Assembly (NCBI GenBank): GCA_025966225.1
Contig: JAOPVI010000244.1
Span: 1 to 49,146 of the forward strand
Length of the DNA stretch: 49,146 nt
Source of the DNA: Mycobacterium sp.
Lineage (GTDB): Bacteria; Actinomycetota; Actinomycetes; Mycobacteriales; Mycobacteriaceae
Direction: 5' to 3'
Part shown: positions 8,740 through 18,073 of the stretch, in pieces
How positions within the stretch are numbered: the stretch's first letter is position 1
How the letters are laid out: each line of letters starts with the position of its first letter
The notes under the pieces: model-generated
Databases searched by the model: none
What the model was told of the DNA's origin: nothing
What the model saw: the letters and a program-made list of their open reading frames with translations, nothing else
Translations under genes and position numbers: made by a program

Positions 8740-11382
8740 ATGACGCGACCCGCCCCGCCCGCGCTGACCGTCCAGTACGACGGGTCTGCCCGCACTTTCG
8801 CCCCAGGCAATGACGTCGTCGTCGGACGCGACCTTCGCGCCGACGTCCGCATCGCCCACCCGTTGATCTCCCGTGCGCACCTGATGCTGCGCTTCGATCA
8901 AGGCCGCTGGATGGCCGTCGACAACGGCAGCCTCAACGGCATGTTCGTCAACAATCAGCGCGTCCCGGCGGTTGACATCACCGACGGGCTCGGCCTGAAC
9001 ATCGGCAACCCCGACGGCCCGCGGCTGTCCTTCGAGGTCGGTCGCCACCAAGGATCGGCAGGCACGCCACCGCCGACCGCAGCGGTGCCAATCGCCCAAC
9101 GGGCCAGCGCTTCGTTTCCGACGGCACCACCACCATCGGCCTACCCGCAGACGCCACCGCCGCAGTCCCGCAGCCAGCCGATGTACCCGTCGGCCCAGCA
9201 GCCCAGGTATCCGTCGGGCCCAACGCCGTCCGGGCCGAGCGGGTCCCAGAGCTACGCGCCGAGCGCCCCCCCGGGCTACCCGCCGCCAAGCGGACCCGCG
9301 CCGTATCACCCGCCGCCTACGTCCGGCGGCTATCCGGCGGCGTCCCCGTCGGCCACCGCCCTCGGTCCTTCTGCAGTGCCACGTCAGGCCGAAGGCAATC
9401 TCGCGACCAGCATGCTCAAGATCTTGCGGCCGGGCCGGGTGGAGACCCCGGCTGGCGGAATCAAGATCGGCCGTGCCACCGACAACGACATCGTCATCCC
9501 CGACGTGCTGGCCTCGCGCCACCACGCGACGCTGATCCCGAGCCCCGGCGGCACCGAGATCCGCGACCACAAGAGCATCAACGGCACGTTCGTCAACGGC
9601 CAGCGGGTCGACTCCGCGATGCTGCGCGAGGGCGACGTCGTCACGATCGGCAACATCGACCTCGTGTTCGCAGGCGGAACGCTGGCCAGGCGCAACGAGT
9701 CCGCGGCCGCCACCCGCACCGGTGGCCTCGACGTGTACGGCGTCACGTGGACCATCGAGGGCAACAAGACCCTGCTGGACAACATCTCGTTGGCGGCGCG
9801 TCCAGGCACGTTGACGGCCATCATCGGACCATCGGGTGCTGGCAAGTCGACGTTCGCCCGGCTAGTGGCCGGGTATACCCACCCGACGACTGGCAAGGTG
9901 TCGTTCGAAGGGCACGACGTCCACGCCGAGTACGCCTCGCTCCGCTCCCGAATCGGGATGGTGCCGCAGGACGACGTCGTGCACGGTCAGCTGACCGTCC
10001 GACAGGCGCTGATGTACGCGGCCGAGCTCCGGCTGCCTCCCGACACCAACAAGGCCGACCGCGAACAGGTCGTCAACGAGGTGCTCGAAGAACTCGAGAT
10101 GACCAAGCACCTCGACACCCGCGTCGACAAGCTCTCGGGCGGTCAGCGCAAACGCGCCTCCGTCGCGCTCGAGCTGCTGACCGGCCCGTCGCTGCTGATC
10201 CTGGACGAGCCCACGTCGGGCCTGGACCCTGCGCTGGACCGTCAGGTCATGACGATGCTGCGCCAGTTGGCCGACGCAGGCCGTGTCGTGCTCGTCGTGA
10301 CGCACTCGCTGACCTACCTCGACGTGTGCGACCAGGTGCTGTTGCTGGCGCCGGGCGGCAAGACCGCGTTCTCCGGGCCGCCGAGCCAAATCGGTCCGGA
10401 ACTCGGCACCACCAACTGGGCCGACATCTTCAGTGCCGTCGCGGGTGATCCGGAGACCGCGAAGCGCAAGTACCTCGACCGGCACGGTCCCCCGCCACCC
10501 CCACCGGCTACCCAGGCCCCCCAGGACCTCGGCTCACCCGTTCACACCAGCGTGCTGAAACAGTTCTGGACCATCGGGCGCCGTCAGATGCGTCTCATCG
10601 TGTCCGATCGCGGCTACTTCATCTTCCTGGCACTGCTGCCGTTCATCATGGGCGTGCTGTCCCTGTCGGTGCCAGGCGCTACCGGTTTCGGTCCGCCGGA
10701 CAAGCTCAGCGACGCACCCAACCAGCCGGGGCAGGTGCTGGTGCTGATGAACGTCGGCGCCATCTTCATGGGCACGGCGCTGACCATCCGCGACCTCATC
10801 GGCGAGCGCGCGATCTTCCTGCGCGAACAGGCGGTCGGGTTGTCGACCACCGCCTACCTGCTGGCCAAGGTCTGCATCTACTCGGTGTTCGCGATCGTGC
10901 AGTCCGGAATCGTCACGGCGATCACGCTCATCGGCGTCGGTCCGCCCAAGAATGGCGGGCTCATACTCGGCTCGTCCGAGACGGCCGCCACCATCGAACT
11001 CTTCGTCGGGATGGCCGCCGCTACGGTCTGTGCGGCGACGGTCGGTTTTGCGCTGTCGGCGTTGGCGAAGTCCAACGAGCAGATCATGCCGCTGCTCGTC
11101 GTCGCGATCATGTCGCAGTTGGTGTTCTCCGGCGGCATGATCCCGGTGACGGGTCGCATCCCGCTCGACCAGATGTCATGGGTCACCCCCGCCCGCTGGG
11201 GCTTCGCGGCGACGGCGTCGACGATCGGACTCACCGATCTGGTGAAGCCACCCATCATGCCCGACGACTCGCTCTGGAAGCACACGTCGGGAACCTACCT
11301 GCTCAACCTGGCGATGCTGGCCGCGCTGTCGATCTTCTATCTGAGCTTCGTGCGCTTCAAGATTCGACTCAAGGGCGGCTGA
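8740..11382 (+). CDS. Twin-FHA-domain ABC transporter (Rv1747-like)
   Basis: 880-residue fusion of regulatory, ATPase and membrane domains. FHA1 at about residues 10-100 has GRDLRADVRI and Ser44-Arg-Ala-His47. A Pro/Ser/Gln-rich linker (about 110-210) follows, then FHA2 near 225-310 with IGRATDNDIVIPD and SRHH. The ABC domain has Walker A GPSGAGKST (about 363-371), signature LSGGQRKR (about 465) and Walker B LLILDEPTSGLD. The C-terminal ABC2-type permease from about residue 620 has roughly six segments. In M. tuberculosis Rv1747 is phosphorylated by PknF and is proposed to export cell-wall glycolipid; FHA domains bind phosphothreonine. ATG 8740 begins immediately before FHA1, and the longer upstream frame is a shadow of the previous gene. 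A strong hairpin follows the stop. Confidence 0.93.
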   Translation: MTRPAPPALTVQYDGSARTFAPGNDVVVGRDLRADVRIAHPLISRAHLMLRFDQGRWMAVDNGSLNGMFVNNQRVPAVDITDGLGLNIGNPDGPRLSFEVGRHQGSAGTPPPTAAVPIAQRASASFPTAPPPSAYPQTPPPQSRSQPMYPSAQQPRYPSGPTPSGPSGSQSYAPSAPPGYPPPSGPAPYHPPPTSGGYPAASPSATALGPSAVPRQAEGNLATSMLKILRPGRVETPAGGIKIGRATDNDIVIPDVLASRHHATLIPSPGGTEIRDHKSINGTFVNGQRVDSAMLREGDVVTIGNIDLVFAGGTLARRNESAAATRTGGLDVYGVTWTIEGNKTLLDNISLAARPGTLTAIIGPSGAGKSTFARLVAGYTHPTTGKVSFEGHDVHAEYASLRSRIGMVPQDDVVHGQLTVRQALMYAAELRLPPDTNKADREQVVNEVLEELEMTKHLDTRVDKLSGGQRKRASVALELLTGPSLLILDEPTSGLDPALDRQVMTMLRQLADAGRVVLVVTHSLTYLDVCDQVLLLAPGGKTAFSGPPSQIGPELGTTNWADIFSAVAGDPETAKRKYLDRHGPPPPPPATQAPQDLGSPVHTSVLKQFWTIGRRQMRLIVSDRGYFIFLALLPFIMGVLSLSVPGATGFGPPDKLSDAPNQPGQVLVLMNVGAIFMGTALTIRDLIGERAIFLREQAVGLSTTAYLLAKVCIYSVFAIVQSGIVTAITLIGVGPPKNGGLILGSSETAATIELFVGMAAATVCAATVGFALSALAKSNEQIMPLLVVAIMSQLVFSGGMIPVTGRIPLDQMSWVTPARWGFAATASTIGLTDLVKPPIMPDDSLWKHTSGTYLLNLAMLAALSIFYLSFVRFKIRLKGG

Positions 11383-11394
11383 GCTTTCCTGCGT

Positions 11395-11449
11395 GAGCAG
11401 TCGCAAAAGCCCCTGAATCCCGGTATTTCAGGGGCTTTTGCGACTGCTC
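11395..11449. terminator. Strong bidirectional hairpin between the ABC transporter and mfpA
   Basis: A perfect 23-bp inverted repeat: left arm 11395-11417, nine-base loop, right arm 11427-11449. It separates convergent genes (ABC transporter stop at 11382, mfpA stop at 11457). The core CGCAAAAGCCCCTGAA is shared with the hairpin at 43916-43974. Confidence 0.9.
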
Positions 11450-11456
11450 GGCCGAG

Positions 11457-12038
11457 CTAGCCGCCGTGAATGTCGAGCCCGTTCGCGGCCGCGAACGAGA
11501 TCGCCTGGTCGATGTCGATCTTCGCCCCGCGCAGTGACGCCGTCGTCCAGAACGTCGGGTCGACCCGTGCGCCGCGCAGGTCCGCCTCGTCGAGCCGGAC
11601 GTCCTGCGTGCGGGCGCCGCGCAGGTCCGCGCCCCGCAACACCGCCTTGCGCAGATCGGCACCGACGAGGCTCGCCTCGCGCAGTCGGCAGTCGGACAGG
11701 TCGACACTCCGGAGGTCGCAGCCGCCGAGTACCGCCAGCGACAGATCGACCTCGACCATGGTCACCGGCCGCACCCGACATTCGGTGAACACCGAGCCGA
11801 GCAGACTGCAGTGCCGAAAGACGCTGTGAAACAACGAGGTACGCCGAAACGTGCAGTTGCGGAACGCGGAGCCGACGTGTTCCGACTCGGACATGTTGAC
11901 ACCGCTGAAGTCGCATTCGGTGAACACCACGCGTTCGGTGCGCAAGCGGCTCAGATCTCCATCATCGACGGACCGAAAGTCCACGCCGGTGTACTCCCGG
12001 TCGAACCAAGCGCCGTCCTCGGTTTCGGTGTCGGTCAC
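11457..12038 (-). CDS. mfpA: Pentapeptide-repeat protein MfpA (DNA gyrase-binding)
   Basis: 193 residues dominated by pentapeptide repeats of the form A(D/N)LXX, for example FRNCTFRRTSLFHS and the run of LVGADLRKAVLRGADLRGA near residues 125-150. These build a right-handed beta-helix that mimics DNA. Characterised MfpA binds mycobacterial DNA gyrase and lowers fluoroquinolone susceptibility. The C-terminal FWTTASLRGAKIDIDQAISFAAANGLDIHGG resembles the dimer-forming tail. I prefer GTG 12038 (MTDTETEDG) as start; TTG 12044, overlapping the mfpB TGA, would add two residues. It is the last gene of the conservon-like operon, directly behind the GTPase MfpB, known as its partner. Confidence 0.9.
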   Translation of the reverse strand: MTDTETEDGAWFDREYTGVDFRSVDDGDLSRLRTERVVFTECDFSGVNMSESEHVGSAFRNCTFRRTSLFHSVFRHCSLLGSVFTECRVRPVTMVEVDLSLAVLGGCDLRSVDLSDCRLREASLVGADLRKAVLRGADLRGARTQDVRLDEADLRGARVDPTFWTTASLRGAKIDIDQAISFAAANGLDIHGG

Positions 12039-12040
12039 CG

Positions 12041-12619
12041 TCAACCGGGCAGCGAGCTGAGGTTCATCAACGCGTACTCCGTGACCGCGATCAGCGCGGC
12101 TCGCGCGGAATGTCGGTCGCGGGCATCGACGGTGACGACGGGAATTTCGTCGCGCAGTGCCAGCGCCTTGCGCACGGCCTGCGCCGGATACTTGGGGCTA
12201 CCGTCGAATTCGTTGACCGCGACCAGGAAGGGCAGCCTGCGGGCCTCGAAGAAGTCGACGGCGGCGAAGCTGTCCTGGAGGCGGCGTACGTCGACGAGAA
12301 TGATCGCGCCGATCGCGCCGCGGACCAGGTCGTCCCACATGAACCAGAAGCGACGCTGTCCCGGCGTGCCGAAGAGGTAGAGCACCAGGTCCTCGGCAAG
12401 CGTGATGCGACCGAAGTCCATCGCCACCGTCGTGGTGGTCTTCGCAGGGGTGGCCTCGAGTCCGTCATACCCCTCCGACGCCTCGGTGACGATGGCCTCC
12501 GTGCGGAGCGGCATGATCTCGGAGACCGCGCCAACGAACGTGGTCTTGCCGGCACCGAAGCCGCCGGAGATGACGATCTTGGTGGACGCGGTTCGCCGCT
12601 CAGAGTGCCCGTAGGCCAC
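12041..12619 (-). CDS. mfpB: Small Ras-like GTPase MfpB (conservon D-type ATP/GTP-binding protein)
   Basis: 192-residue P-loop GTPase. KIVISGGFGAGKTTFVGAV (Walker A at residues 19-27) is G1, FGTPGQRRFWFMWDDL is the G3 region, and AVNEFDG replaces the usual NKxD as G4. MfpB from M. tuberculosis (Rv3362c) has been reported to interact with MfpA and modulate its action on gyrase. The GTG start at 12619 overlaps the end of the DUF742 gene by 20 bases, and its TGA abuts mfpA. The order kinase-roadblock-DUF742-GTPase is the cvn conservon of actinobacteria, a receptor-linked G-protein-like module. Confidence 0.9.
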   Translation of the reverse strand: MAYGHSERRTASTKIVISGGFGAGKTTFVGAVSEIMPLRTEAIVTEASEGYDGLEATPAKTTTTVAMDFGRITLAEDLVLYLFGTPGQRRFWFMWDDLVRGAIGAIILVDVRRLQDSFAAVDFFEARRLPFLVAVNEFDGSPKYPAQAVRKALALRDEIPVVTVDARDRHSARAALIAVTEYALMNLSSLPG

Positions 12620-12989
12620 GCAGGGTCCTTCCTATGAGTTCGCGTCGTTCATCGGTGGTCGACGAGTCCCCGATGGTGTCGTGGACTTGCAGATAACCCT
12701 GTGCCACCAGATCACCGATCAACACGCGTGCTACCCCGAGCGGCAAGGATAGGCGAGCGGCGATCTCGGCGACCGAGGGACTCGCCACACCCAGGCCCAG
12801 AATCTTGGCGCGCACGTCGCTGCCCGGCCACCGCGGTGCGGGCCCGAACTCCAATGTCCTGATGGGAGCCTCGAGCGCAAGCTCGAGGGGAGGCTGAGTG
12901 CGGCCCGCCGTCAAGATGTACGGGCGCACCAGGCTGTGGGCTTCATCCCTCGATGTGCCCGCTTCCCATGCATCACGATGACCGTCCAT
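12600..12989 (-). CDS. DUF742 conservon protein (Rv3363c-like)
   Basis: 129-residue soluble protein. DEAHSLVRPYILTAGRTQP at the N-terminus is the DUF742 signature. The C-terminal half (VASPSVAEIAARLSLPLGVARVLIGDLVAQGYLQVH) reads as a winged-helix-like fold without evident DNA-binding specificity. I use ATG 12989 (MDGHRDAW); GTG 13016 would add nine residues and overlap the roadblock gene. Its end overlaps mfpB by 20 bases. In conservons this component links the kinase and roadblock proteins to the GTPase; its exact job is unknown. Confidence 0.85.
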   Translation of the reverse strand: MDGHRDAWEAGTSRDEAHSLVRPYILTAGRTQPPLELALEAPIRTLEFGPAPRWPGSDVRAKILGLGVASPSVAEIAARLSLPLGVARVLIGDLVAQGYLQVHDTIGDSSTTDERRELIGRTLRGLRAL

Positions 12990-12996
12990 CGGCGGC

Positions 12997-13407
12997 TCAA
13001 GAGGATTGCGCGGCACGCCGGCGGGCCGACTGAATGACAGTGCCCACCTGCTCGACCAATACCGCCATCTCGTAACCGATCTGGCCGATGTCGCAGGACC
13101 GGGTGGCCAGCGTCGCCAGGTTTGATCCGTCGCCGACGCGCATCAGGAGCAGGTACCCGTGCTCCATCTCGACGATCGACTGCATCACGTATCCACCGTC
13201 GAACAGTTGCGCGGCTCCGGTGGACAGGCTCGCCATGCCCGATGACACCGCCGCCAATTGATCTGCCCGCTCCATCGGCATGTGTTCACTGGCGGCCATC
13301 AGCAGGCCGTCGGCCGACACCAGGATGGCGTGTGACACCCCGGATACCTCGCGTGCGAACTTCGAGACCAGCCAGTCGAGTGATTCGCGTTGTGCCGAAC
13401 GGGTCAT
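12997..13407 (-). CDS. Roadblock/LC7-domain protein (Rv3364c-like)
   Basis: 136-residue single-domain roadblock/LC7 protein. [29 protein letters not shown] is the family's N-terminal strand-helix unit, and [38 protein letters not shown] the core. Roadblock proteins commonly act as GTPase-regulating partners, which fits a GTPase two genes downstream. The ATG overlaps the kinase stop (ATGA). The M. tuberculosis homologue has also been reported to inhibit host cathepsin G. That claim would not be expected to matter in an environmental species. Confidence 0.9.
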   Translation of the reverse strand: MTRSAQRESLDWLVSKFAREVSGVSHAILVSADGLLMAASEHMPMERADQLAAVSSGMASLSTGAAQLFDGGYVMQSIVEMEHGYLLLMRVGDGSNLATLATRSCDIGQIGYEMAVLVEQVGTVIQSARRRAAQSS

Positions 13408-16343
13408 TGTTGGTCTGTCTCCCTGCTTTCCTTCGCGCGAGTGCGGCCCGCATGCACGCCGCCGAAGTGCTCGCTGATGCTGCTGCGCACCGCCTCGGGG
13501 TCGCGTGACGGTGGCGCATTGGTGCCGGTGTCGGCGCGCTCGGCCTCCGCATCCCCGTTCCGGTGCCGTCCGTTGCCGTTGCCGTCCTTCGACGCTGCGT
13601 CAGCCGCGCCGGGCACCAGGCGCGCACCAGGCTCGCGCATCGGCAGCCCGTGTTCGGTGTGTTGCTCGACGGGTACGTCCTCGGCCGCGGCCGCCGCGGA
13701 CCACCCGTGATCCCACACCGTCTGCCAGTCGAGGTCGGTGCTGTTGGCGAGTTCGATGGGATCGTCGATCAGCCACTCGGACAACATCTTGTTGAAGATG
13801 GAATTCGAGTCGGTGCTTCCCGACGGTTCACTTTCGGGGGCCTCCGCGCGCGTGGCGGCCGATTCGTTCGGCGCGGCACGTGGGCTCGGTGGCGGGGGCT
13901 GGCTCGGCACGCCGTTCATCGGCCGGCTTGGTACGCCATTGCTTGGCACGCCGTTGCTCGGCGAACTCGGCGGAGCGTATTGGTTGGGCACCTGGTGGCG
14001 CGATGCGAAGAACGCCGACGTGTCGCTTGGGCTCGGACCGGGGCGCTGAGGCTGCGGCGGTGGAGGCGGACCGGACGCCTCAGCAGGTGTCTGCGCGGGC
14101 ATCGAGTCGGCGGGCCACTCGTCTTCGTCCGCCCAGTCCGACTCGGGTTCGACGACGGGCTCGGGAGGCAGCGACGGAATGCCCGATATGCCACTGGCCC
14201 CCGGATTGCGTTGCGGCAGAAGCGAAACCGGAATGTCGACGTGGCCGTTTCGGTACTCGGGTTCGGCGCCGTAGCCAGCCCCGTAGTCGGCTTCGTAATC
14301 GTCGTACTCGGAGTATTCGCCGCCGTTGTTCGAGTATTCGCCGTTGTTCGATTGCTCGTGGTCGAGCGCCAGCGCGGTCGTGATGCCCGCGTGGGCATCG
14401 GCGGGCACGGCGTAGTCCTGGACGGTGTCGTGGTAGCCACCCGACTGCTCAAGCAGGAGCCCCTCGGGGAGGAAGATCCCCGCGGTGGTGCCCGAATTCG
14501 GTTCGCCCGAAACGGTGCTGCGCAGCCGAACGATGAGGCCATGCTGAGCCGCAAGTCGACCGACGACGAACAGACCCATATGCCTGGCCGTGTAGGGGTT
14601 GACCTCGCCACCTGACTGCAGTCGGACGTTGGCCACCCGGAGGTCGGAGTCCGTCATGCCCAGGCCGATGTCGCTGACCTCGAAGACCAGCCCGCCATTG
14701 CCGGTGTGTACTGCCGAGACCCGCACCTGGGAGATCGGTGGCGAGTACCGCAGCGCGTTGTCCAAGATCTCGGCCAGCAGGTGCACGAGGTCACCGGCCA
14801 CGGCGCCGAGCACCTCGCTGTCGGGCACACTCGCGGTGACGATGCGCGCGTAGTCCTCGACCTCGGAGGCCGCCGCATTGATGATCGCGGCGACCGGGAC
14901 GGGGTCGGCCTGCTCGCGCGGAACCTTGGAGCCTGCGAGCACCATCAGGTTGGCGCCGTTGCGCCGCATCCGCGCGGCCAGGTGATCGAGTCGGAAGAGG
15001 CTCTCGAGCCGCTGAGGGTCTTCTTCGTCGCGTTCCAGTCCGTCGATGAGCGTCAGCTGCTGATCCACCAGCGAGCGGTTGCGCCTCGACAACGTCTCGA
15101 ACATGTCGTCGACCTGCATCTGGAGGTTGACCTGCTCCCCCGCCAGCAACACCGCCTGCTCGTGGAGCTCATCGACCGCATGCGCGACCTGACCGATCTC
15201 CTCGCTGCTGTGGACGGGCAACGGCTGCACTGGCCCCGGCGCGCCACCGGCGCGCACGCGTTCGAGTTCCCGCGCCAGGTCTTCGTGAGCGACCTTGAGC
15301 GCGCCGTCACGGAGCCTGCGCAGCGGGCGGACGAGCGAGCGGGCCACCAACGTCACGATGAGGAGCGCGATCAGGATGGCGGCTCCGACGATGGCGGAGT
15401 CGCGGATGGCCTCCGAGCGCTTCACGGACGCTCGATCGGCGACGTTTGCGGCTACGGCTGACTTCGTCGAGTCGATGAGCTTGAGCGCGATTCCATTGGT
15501 GGTCTGAATCGACTGACTGAGTTCGGGGTTGTTGACCAGCGGAACCGTGGGATCGGACATCATGCCCATCCGCGTGACGAACTCGGCCTGCAGCTTCTGC
15601 GCTTCGGGCGAACCGACGCCGAGCACCTGGGCCATGCCGAACAGCGTCGACGGTTCGGTGCCCGCCACGGTGATCATCGACGTGCGCAGCTCGGGCTCGG
15701 GCAGCTCGGCGCCGAGGTTCACCAACAACTGCTGCATCATCATCTGCCCGCGGGCGCCCATGGCCCGGCTGAGCCCCTGCGTCTCGGCCCGGATCTGCTC
15801 GTCCTCGACGCGGACCGATCCGGTGACCACGTCTTCGGCCGTCAACAAGATCGGCGTATAGGTGGTGATTCGGTCACGCAGCGTGATGCTGTTGGCCGTG
15901 ACCTTGTCCAAAAGCGCCTGGCCGCCGTCAAGCAGCGCGGTGACGCCCTTGGCCACGTCGGGGAGGACGTTGGTGTCGGCCAGGTGCCGTTGCAGGTTCT
16001 GCTTGCTCGAGTCGAACGCTGCCAGGGCCGACTGTGGGTCGCCGCCGGTCGAGTTGGCGAGCATGGCGCCTTCAAGCGCCGACGCGTATTCATTGACCGC
16101 GGGAACCATGCCGGCGCGATCCGCAGCGAGCTTCAGGTCGGCGGCATCGGTCCAACCCGAGTAGACGCGCAAACCGCCGAATGCACCCGCCAAAAGCAGT
16201 GGTACCAAAACGATGGCAAAGACTTTCCAGCGCACCGGCCAATTGCTCATCGACAACCTCGACGGGCGCTTCACCGGCTGTGCCAGATTGCTCTCGAATT
16301 CGGCTTCGGCAGCGACGTGAGGTTGCTGCCCGAACGCCGTCAT
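13404..16343 (-). CDS. Nitrate-sensor-type membrane histidine kinase of the mfp conservon
   Basis: 979 residues. Transmembrane segment 1 is at about 38-58 ([19 protein letters not shown]), then an extracytoplasmic helical NIT-type sensor to about 310, transmembrane segment 2 ([18 protein letters not shown]) and a HAMP linker. The putative dimerisation region has [14 protein letters not shown], whose His near 453 is the likely phosphoacceptor. HATPase motifs follow: [12 protein letters not shown] (N box, about 525) and DIGLGMTD (G1, about 558). A 340-residue Pro/Ser/Asp-rich tail follows, longer than I recall for Rv3365c (876 residues in total). It is the first gene of a tightly overlapping five-gene operon. 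The signal is unknown; no response regulator is adjacent. Confidence 0.9.
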   Translation of the reverse strand: MTAFGQQPHVAAEAEFESNLAQPVKRPSRLSMSNWPVRWKVFAIVLVPLLLAGAFGGLRVYSGWTDAADLKLAADRAGMVPAVNEYASALEGAMLANSTGGDPQSALAAFDSSKQNLQRHLADTNVLPDVAKGVTALLDGGQALLDKVTANSITLRDRITTYTPILLTAEDVVTGSVRVEDEQIRAETQGLSRAMGARGQMMMQQLLVNLGAELPEPELRTSMITVAGTEPSTLFGMAQVLGVGSPEAQKLQAEFVTRMGMMSDPTVPLVNNPELSQSIQTTNGIALKLIDSTKSAVAANVADRASVKRSEAIRDSAIVGAAILIALLIVTLVARSLVRPLRRLRDGALKVAHEDLARELERVRAGGAPGPVQPLPVHSSEEIGQVAHAVDELHEQAVLLAGEQVNLQMQVDDMFETLSRRNRSLVDQQLTLIDGLERDEEDPQRLESLFRLDHLAARMRRNGANLMVLAGSKVPREQADPVPVAAIINAAASEVEDYARIVTASVPDSEVLGAVAGDLVHLLAEILDNALRYSPPISQVRVSAVHTGNGGLVFEVSDIGLGMTDSDLRVANVRLQSGGEVNPYTARHMGLFVVGRLAAQHGLIVRLRSTVSGEPNSGTTAGIFLPEGLLLEQSGGYHDTVQDYAVPADAHAGITTALALDHEQSNNGEYSNNGGEYSEYDDYEADYGAGYGAEPEYRNGHVDIPVSLLPQRNPGASGISGIPSLPPEPVVEPESDWADEDEWPADSMPAQTPAEASGPPPPPQPQRPGPSPSDTSAFFASRHQVPNQYAPPSSPSNGVPSNGVPSRPMNGVPSQPPPPSPRAAPNESAATRAEAPESEPSGSTDSNSIFNKMLSEWLIDDPIELANSTDLDWQTVWDHGWSAAAAAEDVPVEQHTEHGLPMREPGARLVPGAADAASKDGNGNGRHRNGDAEAERADTGTNAPPSRDPEAVRSSISEHFGGVHAGRTRAKESRETDQQ

Positions 16344-16596
16344 AGCGGCCCAGCCGAGCTAGCGCCCGCTGGTCCGCATTTCACTAGTCGTGCGTCGTTC
16401 ATAAGGCTTCCTGCTGCTCTTTTGCCAAGGTTCGGCAGGCACCGGAAGATCAGCCCGCCTGGCAATTGGTGAAGTATGCCAGCGATGCGGATGTGTTTCC
16501 ACAATTCTTACTGAACAGACAGAGTTCGTGACCGGGCCGTTGCGGACTCGTGTGCTAAGCGAGCAAATGTTGTCGCGTGACTGAGATCATCGTCGA

Positions 16597-17061
16597 ATGT
16601 TCCGGGTCATGTTCAACTCGCCACGTATCGCACCCAACACCGGCAATGCGATCAGGACGGTCGCGGCGACGGGTTGTGAATTGCATCTGGTCGAGCCGCT
16701 GGGCTTCGACCTTTCCGAGCCCAAGCTGCGGCGGGCGGGGCTGGACTACCACGACCTGGCGTCGGTCACGGTTCACGCGGATCTGGCGGCGGCCTGGGAT
16801 GCGCTGAGCCCGGCCAGAGTGTTCGCCTTCACCGCCCACGCCGAAGCGTTCTTCTCCGACGTCGCCTACCTTCCCGGTGACGTGTTGATGTTCGGTCCGG
16901 AACCCACCGGACTGGATGCGGCGACGTTGGCCGATCCGCACGTGACGGCGCAGGTGCGCATTCCGATGCTCGCAGCCCGACGGTCGCTGAACCTGTCCAA
17001 CGCCGCCGCGGTGGCCGTGTACGAGGCGTGGCGCCAGCAGGGCTTCTCCGGCGCCGTCTAG
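16597..17061 (+). CDS. trmL: tRNA (cytidine/uridine-34 2'-O)-methyltransferase TrmL
   Basis: 154-residue SPOUT-class methyltransferase, the minimal trefoil-knot type. FNSPRIAPNTGNAIRTVAATGCELHLVEPLGF is the N-terminal signature; LMFGPEPTGLD and IPMLAARRSLNLSNAAAVAVYEAW form the knot that binds SAM. By homology it methylates the wobble ribose of tRNA-Leu isoacceptors. Length equals that of Rv3366 (spoU) in M. tuberculosis, and the position between the mfp operon and the nitroreductase matches. An alternative ATG four codons in (16609) exists; 16597 preserves the conserved start. Confidence 0.93.
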   Translation: MFRVMFNSPRIAPNTGNAIRTVAATGCELHLVEPLGFDLSEPKLRRAGLDYHDLASVTVHADLAAAWDALSPARVFAFTAHAEAFFSDVAYLPGDVLMFGPEPTGLDAATLADPHVTAQVRIPMLAARRSLNLSNAAAVAVYEAWRQQGFSGAV

Positions 17062-17073
17062 CCGTCACTCCGC

Positions 17074-17235
17074 CTACATCACGTCGTCCAGCCAGTCGAA
17101 CATCGTCTGGTGTGCGCGTCCCATGGCGCCGACGTGGCAGTGCTCCCCTGCACCTTCGTCCTCGCGGAGGGTGACCAGCGTCGTCTTGGAGTTGACCATC
17201 GCCTCGGCGGCGCGGGCCGCCTCGCCCTTGTGCAG
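17074..17235 (-). pseudogene. C-terminal remnant of an alpha/beta hydrolase
   Basis: On the minus strand about 53 residues ending TLREDEGAGEHCHVGAMGRAHQ and then FDWLDDVM stop read like the C-terminus of a dienelactone-hydrolase-like protein, including an EHCH that would hold the catalytic His. The frame stays open upstream to 17400, but that part has low-complexity content antisense to a TetR-like fragment. There is no N-terminal domain or nucleophile elbow, so I call it a remnant. The identification is by eye. Confidence 0.5.
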
Positions 17236-17385
17236 TGGCCCGAGGCGAACTGCCGCCAGACACCGATCTCGAGCTATCGATGGACCTACTCGCCGGTCCG
17301 GTCTACTGGCGGCTCGCAGTGATGCAATTGCCGGTCGACGACGACTACTGCCACCGACTGGCCACCGCATTGCGGCAGCCTTCAC
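17235..17385 (+). pseudogene. C-terminal remnant of a TetR-family regulator
   Basis: On the plus strand MARGELPPDTDLELSMDLLA followed by GPVYWRLAV and LPVDDDYCHRLATAL matches the last helices of a TetR ligand-binding domain. There is no helix-turn-helix domain upstream. The frame runs on into the antisense of the nitroreductase gene without a natural stop. It meets the hydrolase remnant head-on at about 17235, which looks like a deletion or rearrangement junction. Together the two explain the 335 bp between trmL and the nitroreductase. Confidence 0.5.
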
Positions 17386-17396
17386 CATTCTCTGAT

Positions 17397-18050
17397 TCAC
17401 CAGCTATTCCAGTGACTCACCTGTTCGGCGGGCAACCGCTTGGCCGGCTTGAAGTCAGTGCCCTTGGTGTAGGCGATCGGGAACAGGCCGCCCTGGGAGT
17501 ACTTGTCGAACGGGATGCCGAGGACTTCCGCGGCCTGCTTCTCGCCGTCGCCGATCAGGTGCAGCGTCGTCCACGCAGAGCCGAGGCCGCGGGAACGCAG
17601 CGCCAGCATGAAGCTCCAGGCCGCGGGGAGCAGCGACCCCCAGAATCCGGCGCTCATCCCTGCGGGCGCACCGTCGGGTCTGCCCGCGAGGCACGGGATC
17701 AGCATGACGGGAACCTCGTGCAGGTGGTCGTTGAGGTACTTCGCAGAGTCGGCCACCAGTGGCGTGCGCTCGTCGCGACTGTCGCCGTAGGTGGGCTTCG
17801 GCTGGTCGAGGTAGGGCGTCGCCGCCGTGCGGTAGATGTCGGCGAGCGCCTTCTTCTTGTCGGCGTCGTCGACGAAGACGAACTGCCAGCCCTGCGCGTT
17901 GGATCCCGTCGGCGCCTGCAACGCCAACTCGAGACACTCCATCACGATCTCCCGCGGCACCGGCTTCTCGAGGTCGAGGCGTTTGCGGACCGAACGGGTG
18001 GTGGTGAGGAGTTCATCGATGGACAGGTCCAGAGTCGGCGAAGTCGTCAT
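17397..18050 (-). CDS. Nitroreductase-family flavoprotein (Rv3368c-like)
   Basis: 217-residue FMN-dependent nitroreductase. TTRSVRKRLDLEKPVPREIV is the phosphate-binding N-terminal block, LQAPTGSNAQGWQFVFVDD the active-site strand, and GLGSAWTTLHLIGDGEKQAAEVLGIP the C-terminal FMN-contacting block. It should form a homodimer reducing nitro- or quinone-like compounds with NAD(P)H; the natural substrate is unknown. The ATG at 18050 lies six bases after a TAGTCT -10 element, so the mRNA is predicted leaderless. It is divergent from an F420-type flavoenzyme with only 23 bp between start codons, as in the Rv3368c-Rv3369 pair. Confidence 0.92.
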   Translation of the reverse strand: MTTSPTLDLSIDELLTTTRSVRKRLDLEKPVPREIVMECLELALQAPTGSNAQGWQFVFVDDADKKKALADIYRTAATPYLDQPKPTYGDSRDERTPLVADSAKYLNDHLHEVPVMLIPCLAGRPDGAPAGMSAGFWGSLLPAAWSFMLALRSRGLGSAWTTLHLIGDGEKQAAEVLGIPFDKYSQGGLFPIAYTKGTDFKPAKRLPAEQVSHWNSW

Positions 18051-18056
18051 AGCCGG

Positions 18057-18066
18057 AGACTACATT
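18057..18066. promoter_or_regulatory. Overlapping back-to-back -10 elements of a divergent leaderless promoter
   Basis: The plus strand reads AGACTACATT. TACATT (18061-18066) is followed by seven bases and ATG 18074. On the minus strand TAGTCT (18062-18057) is followed by six bases and ATG 18050. The two hexamers share two base pairs, and neither start has a Shine-Dalgarno. Confidence 0.65.
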
Positions 18067-18073
18067 CGCGAGC

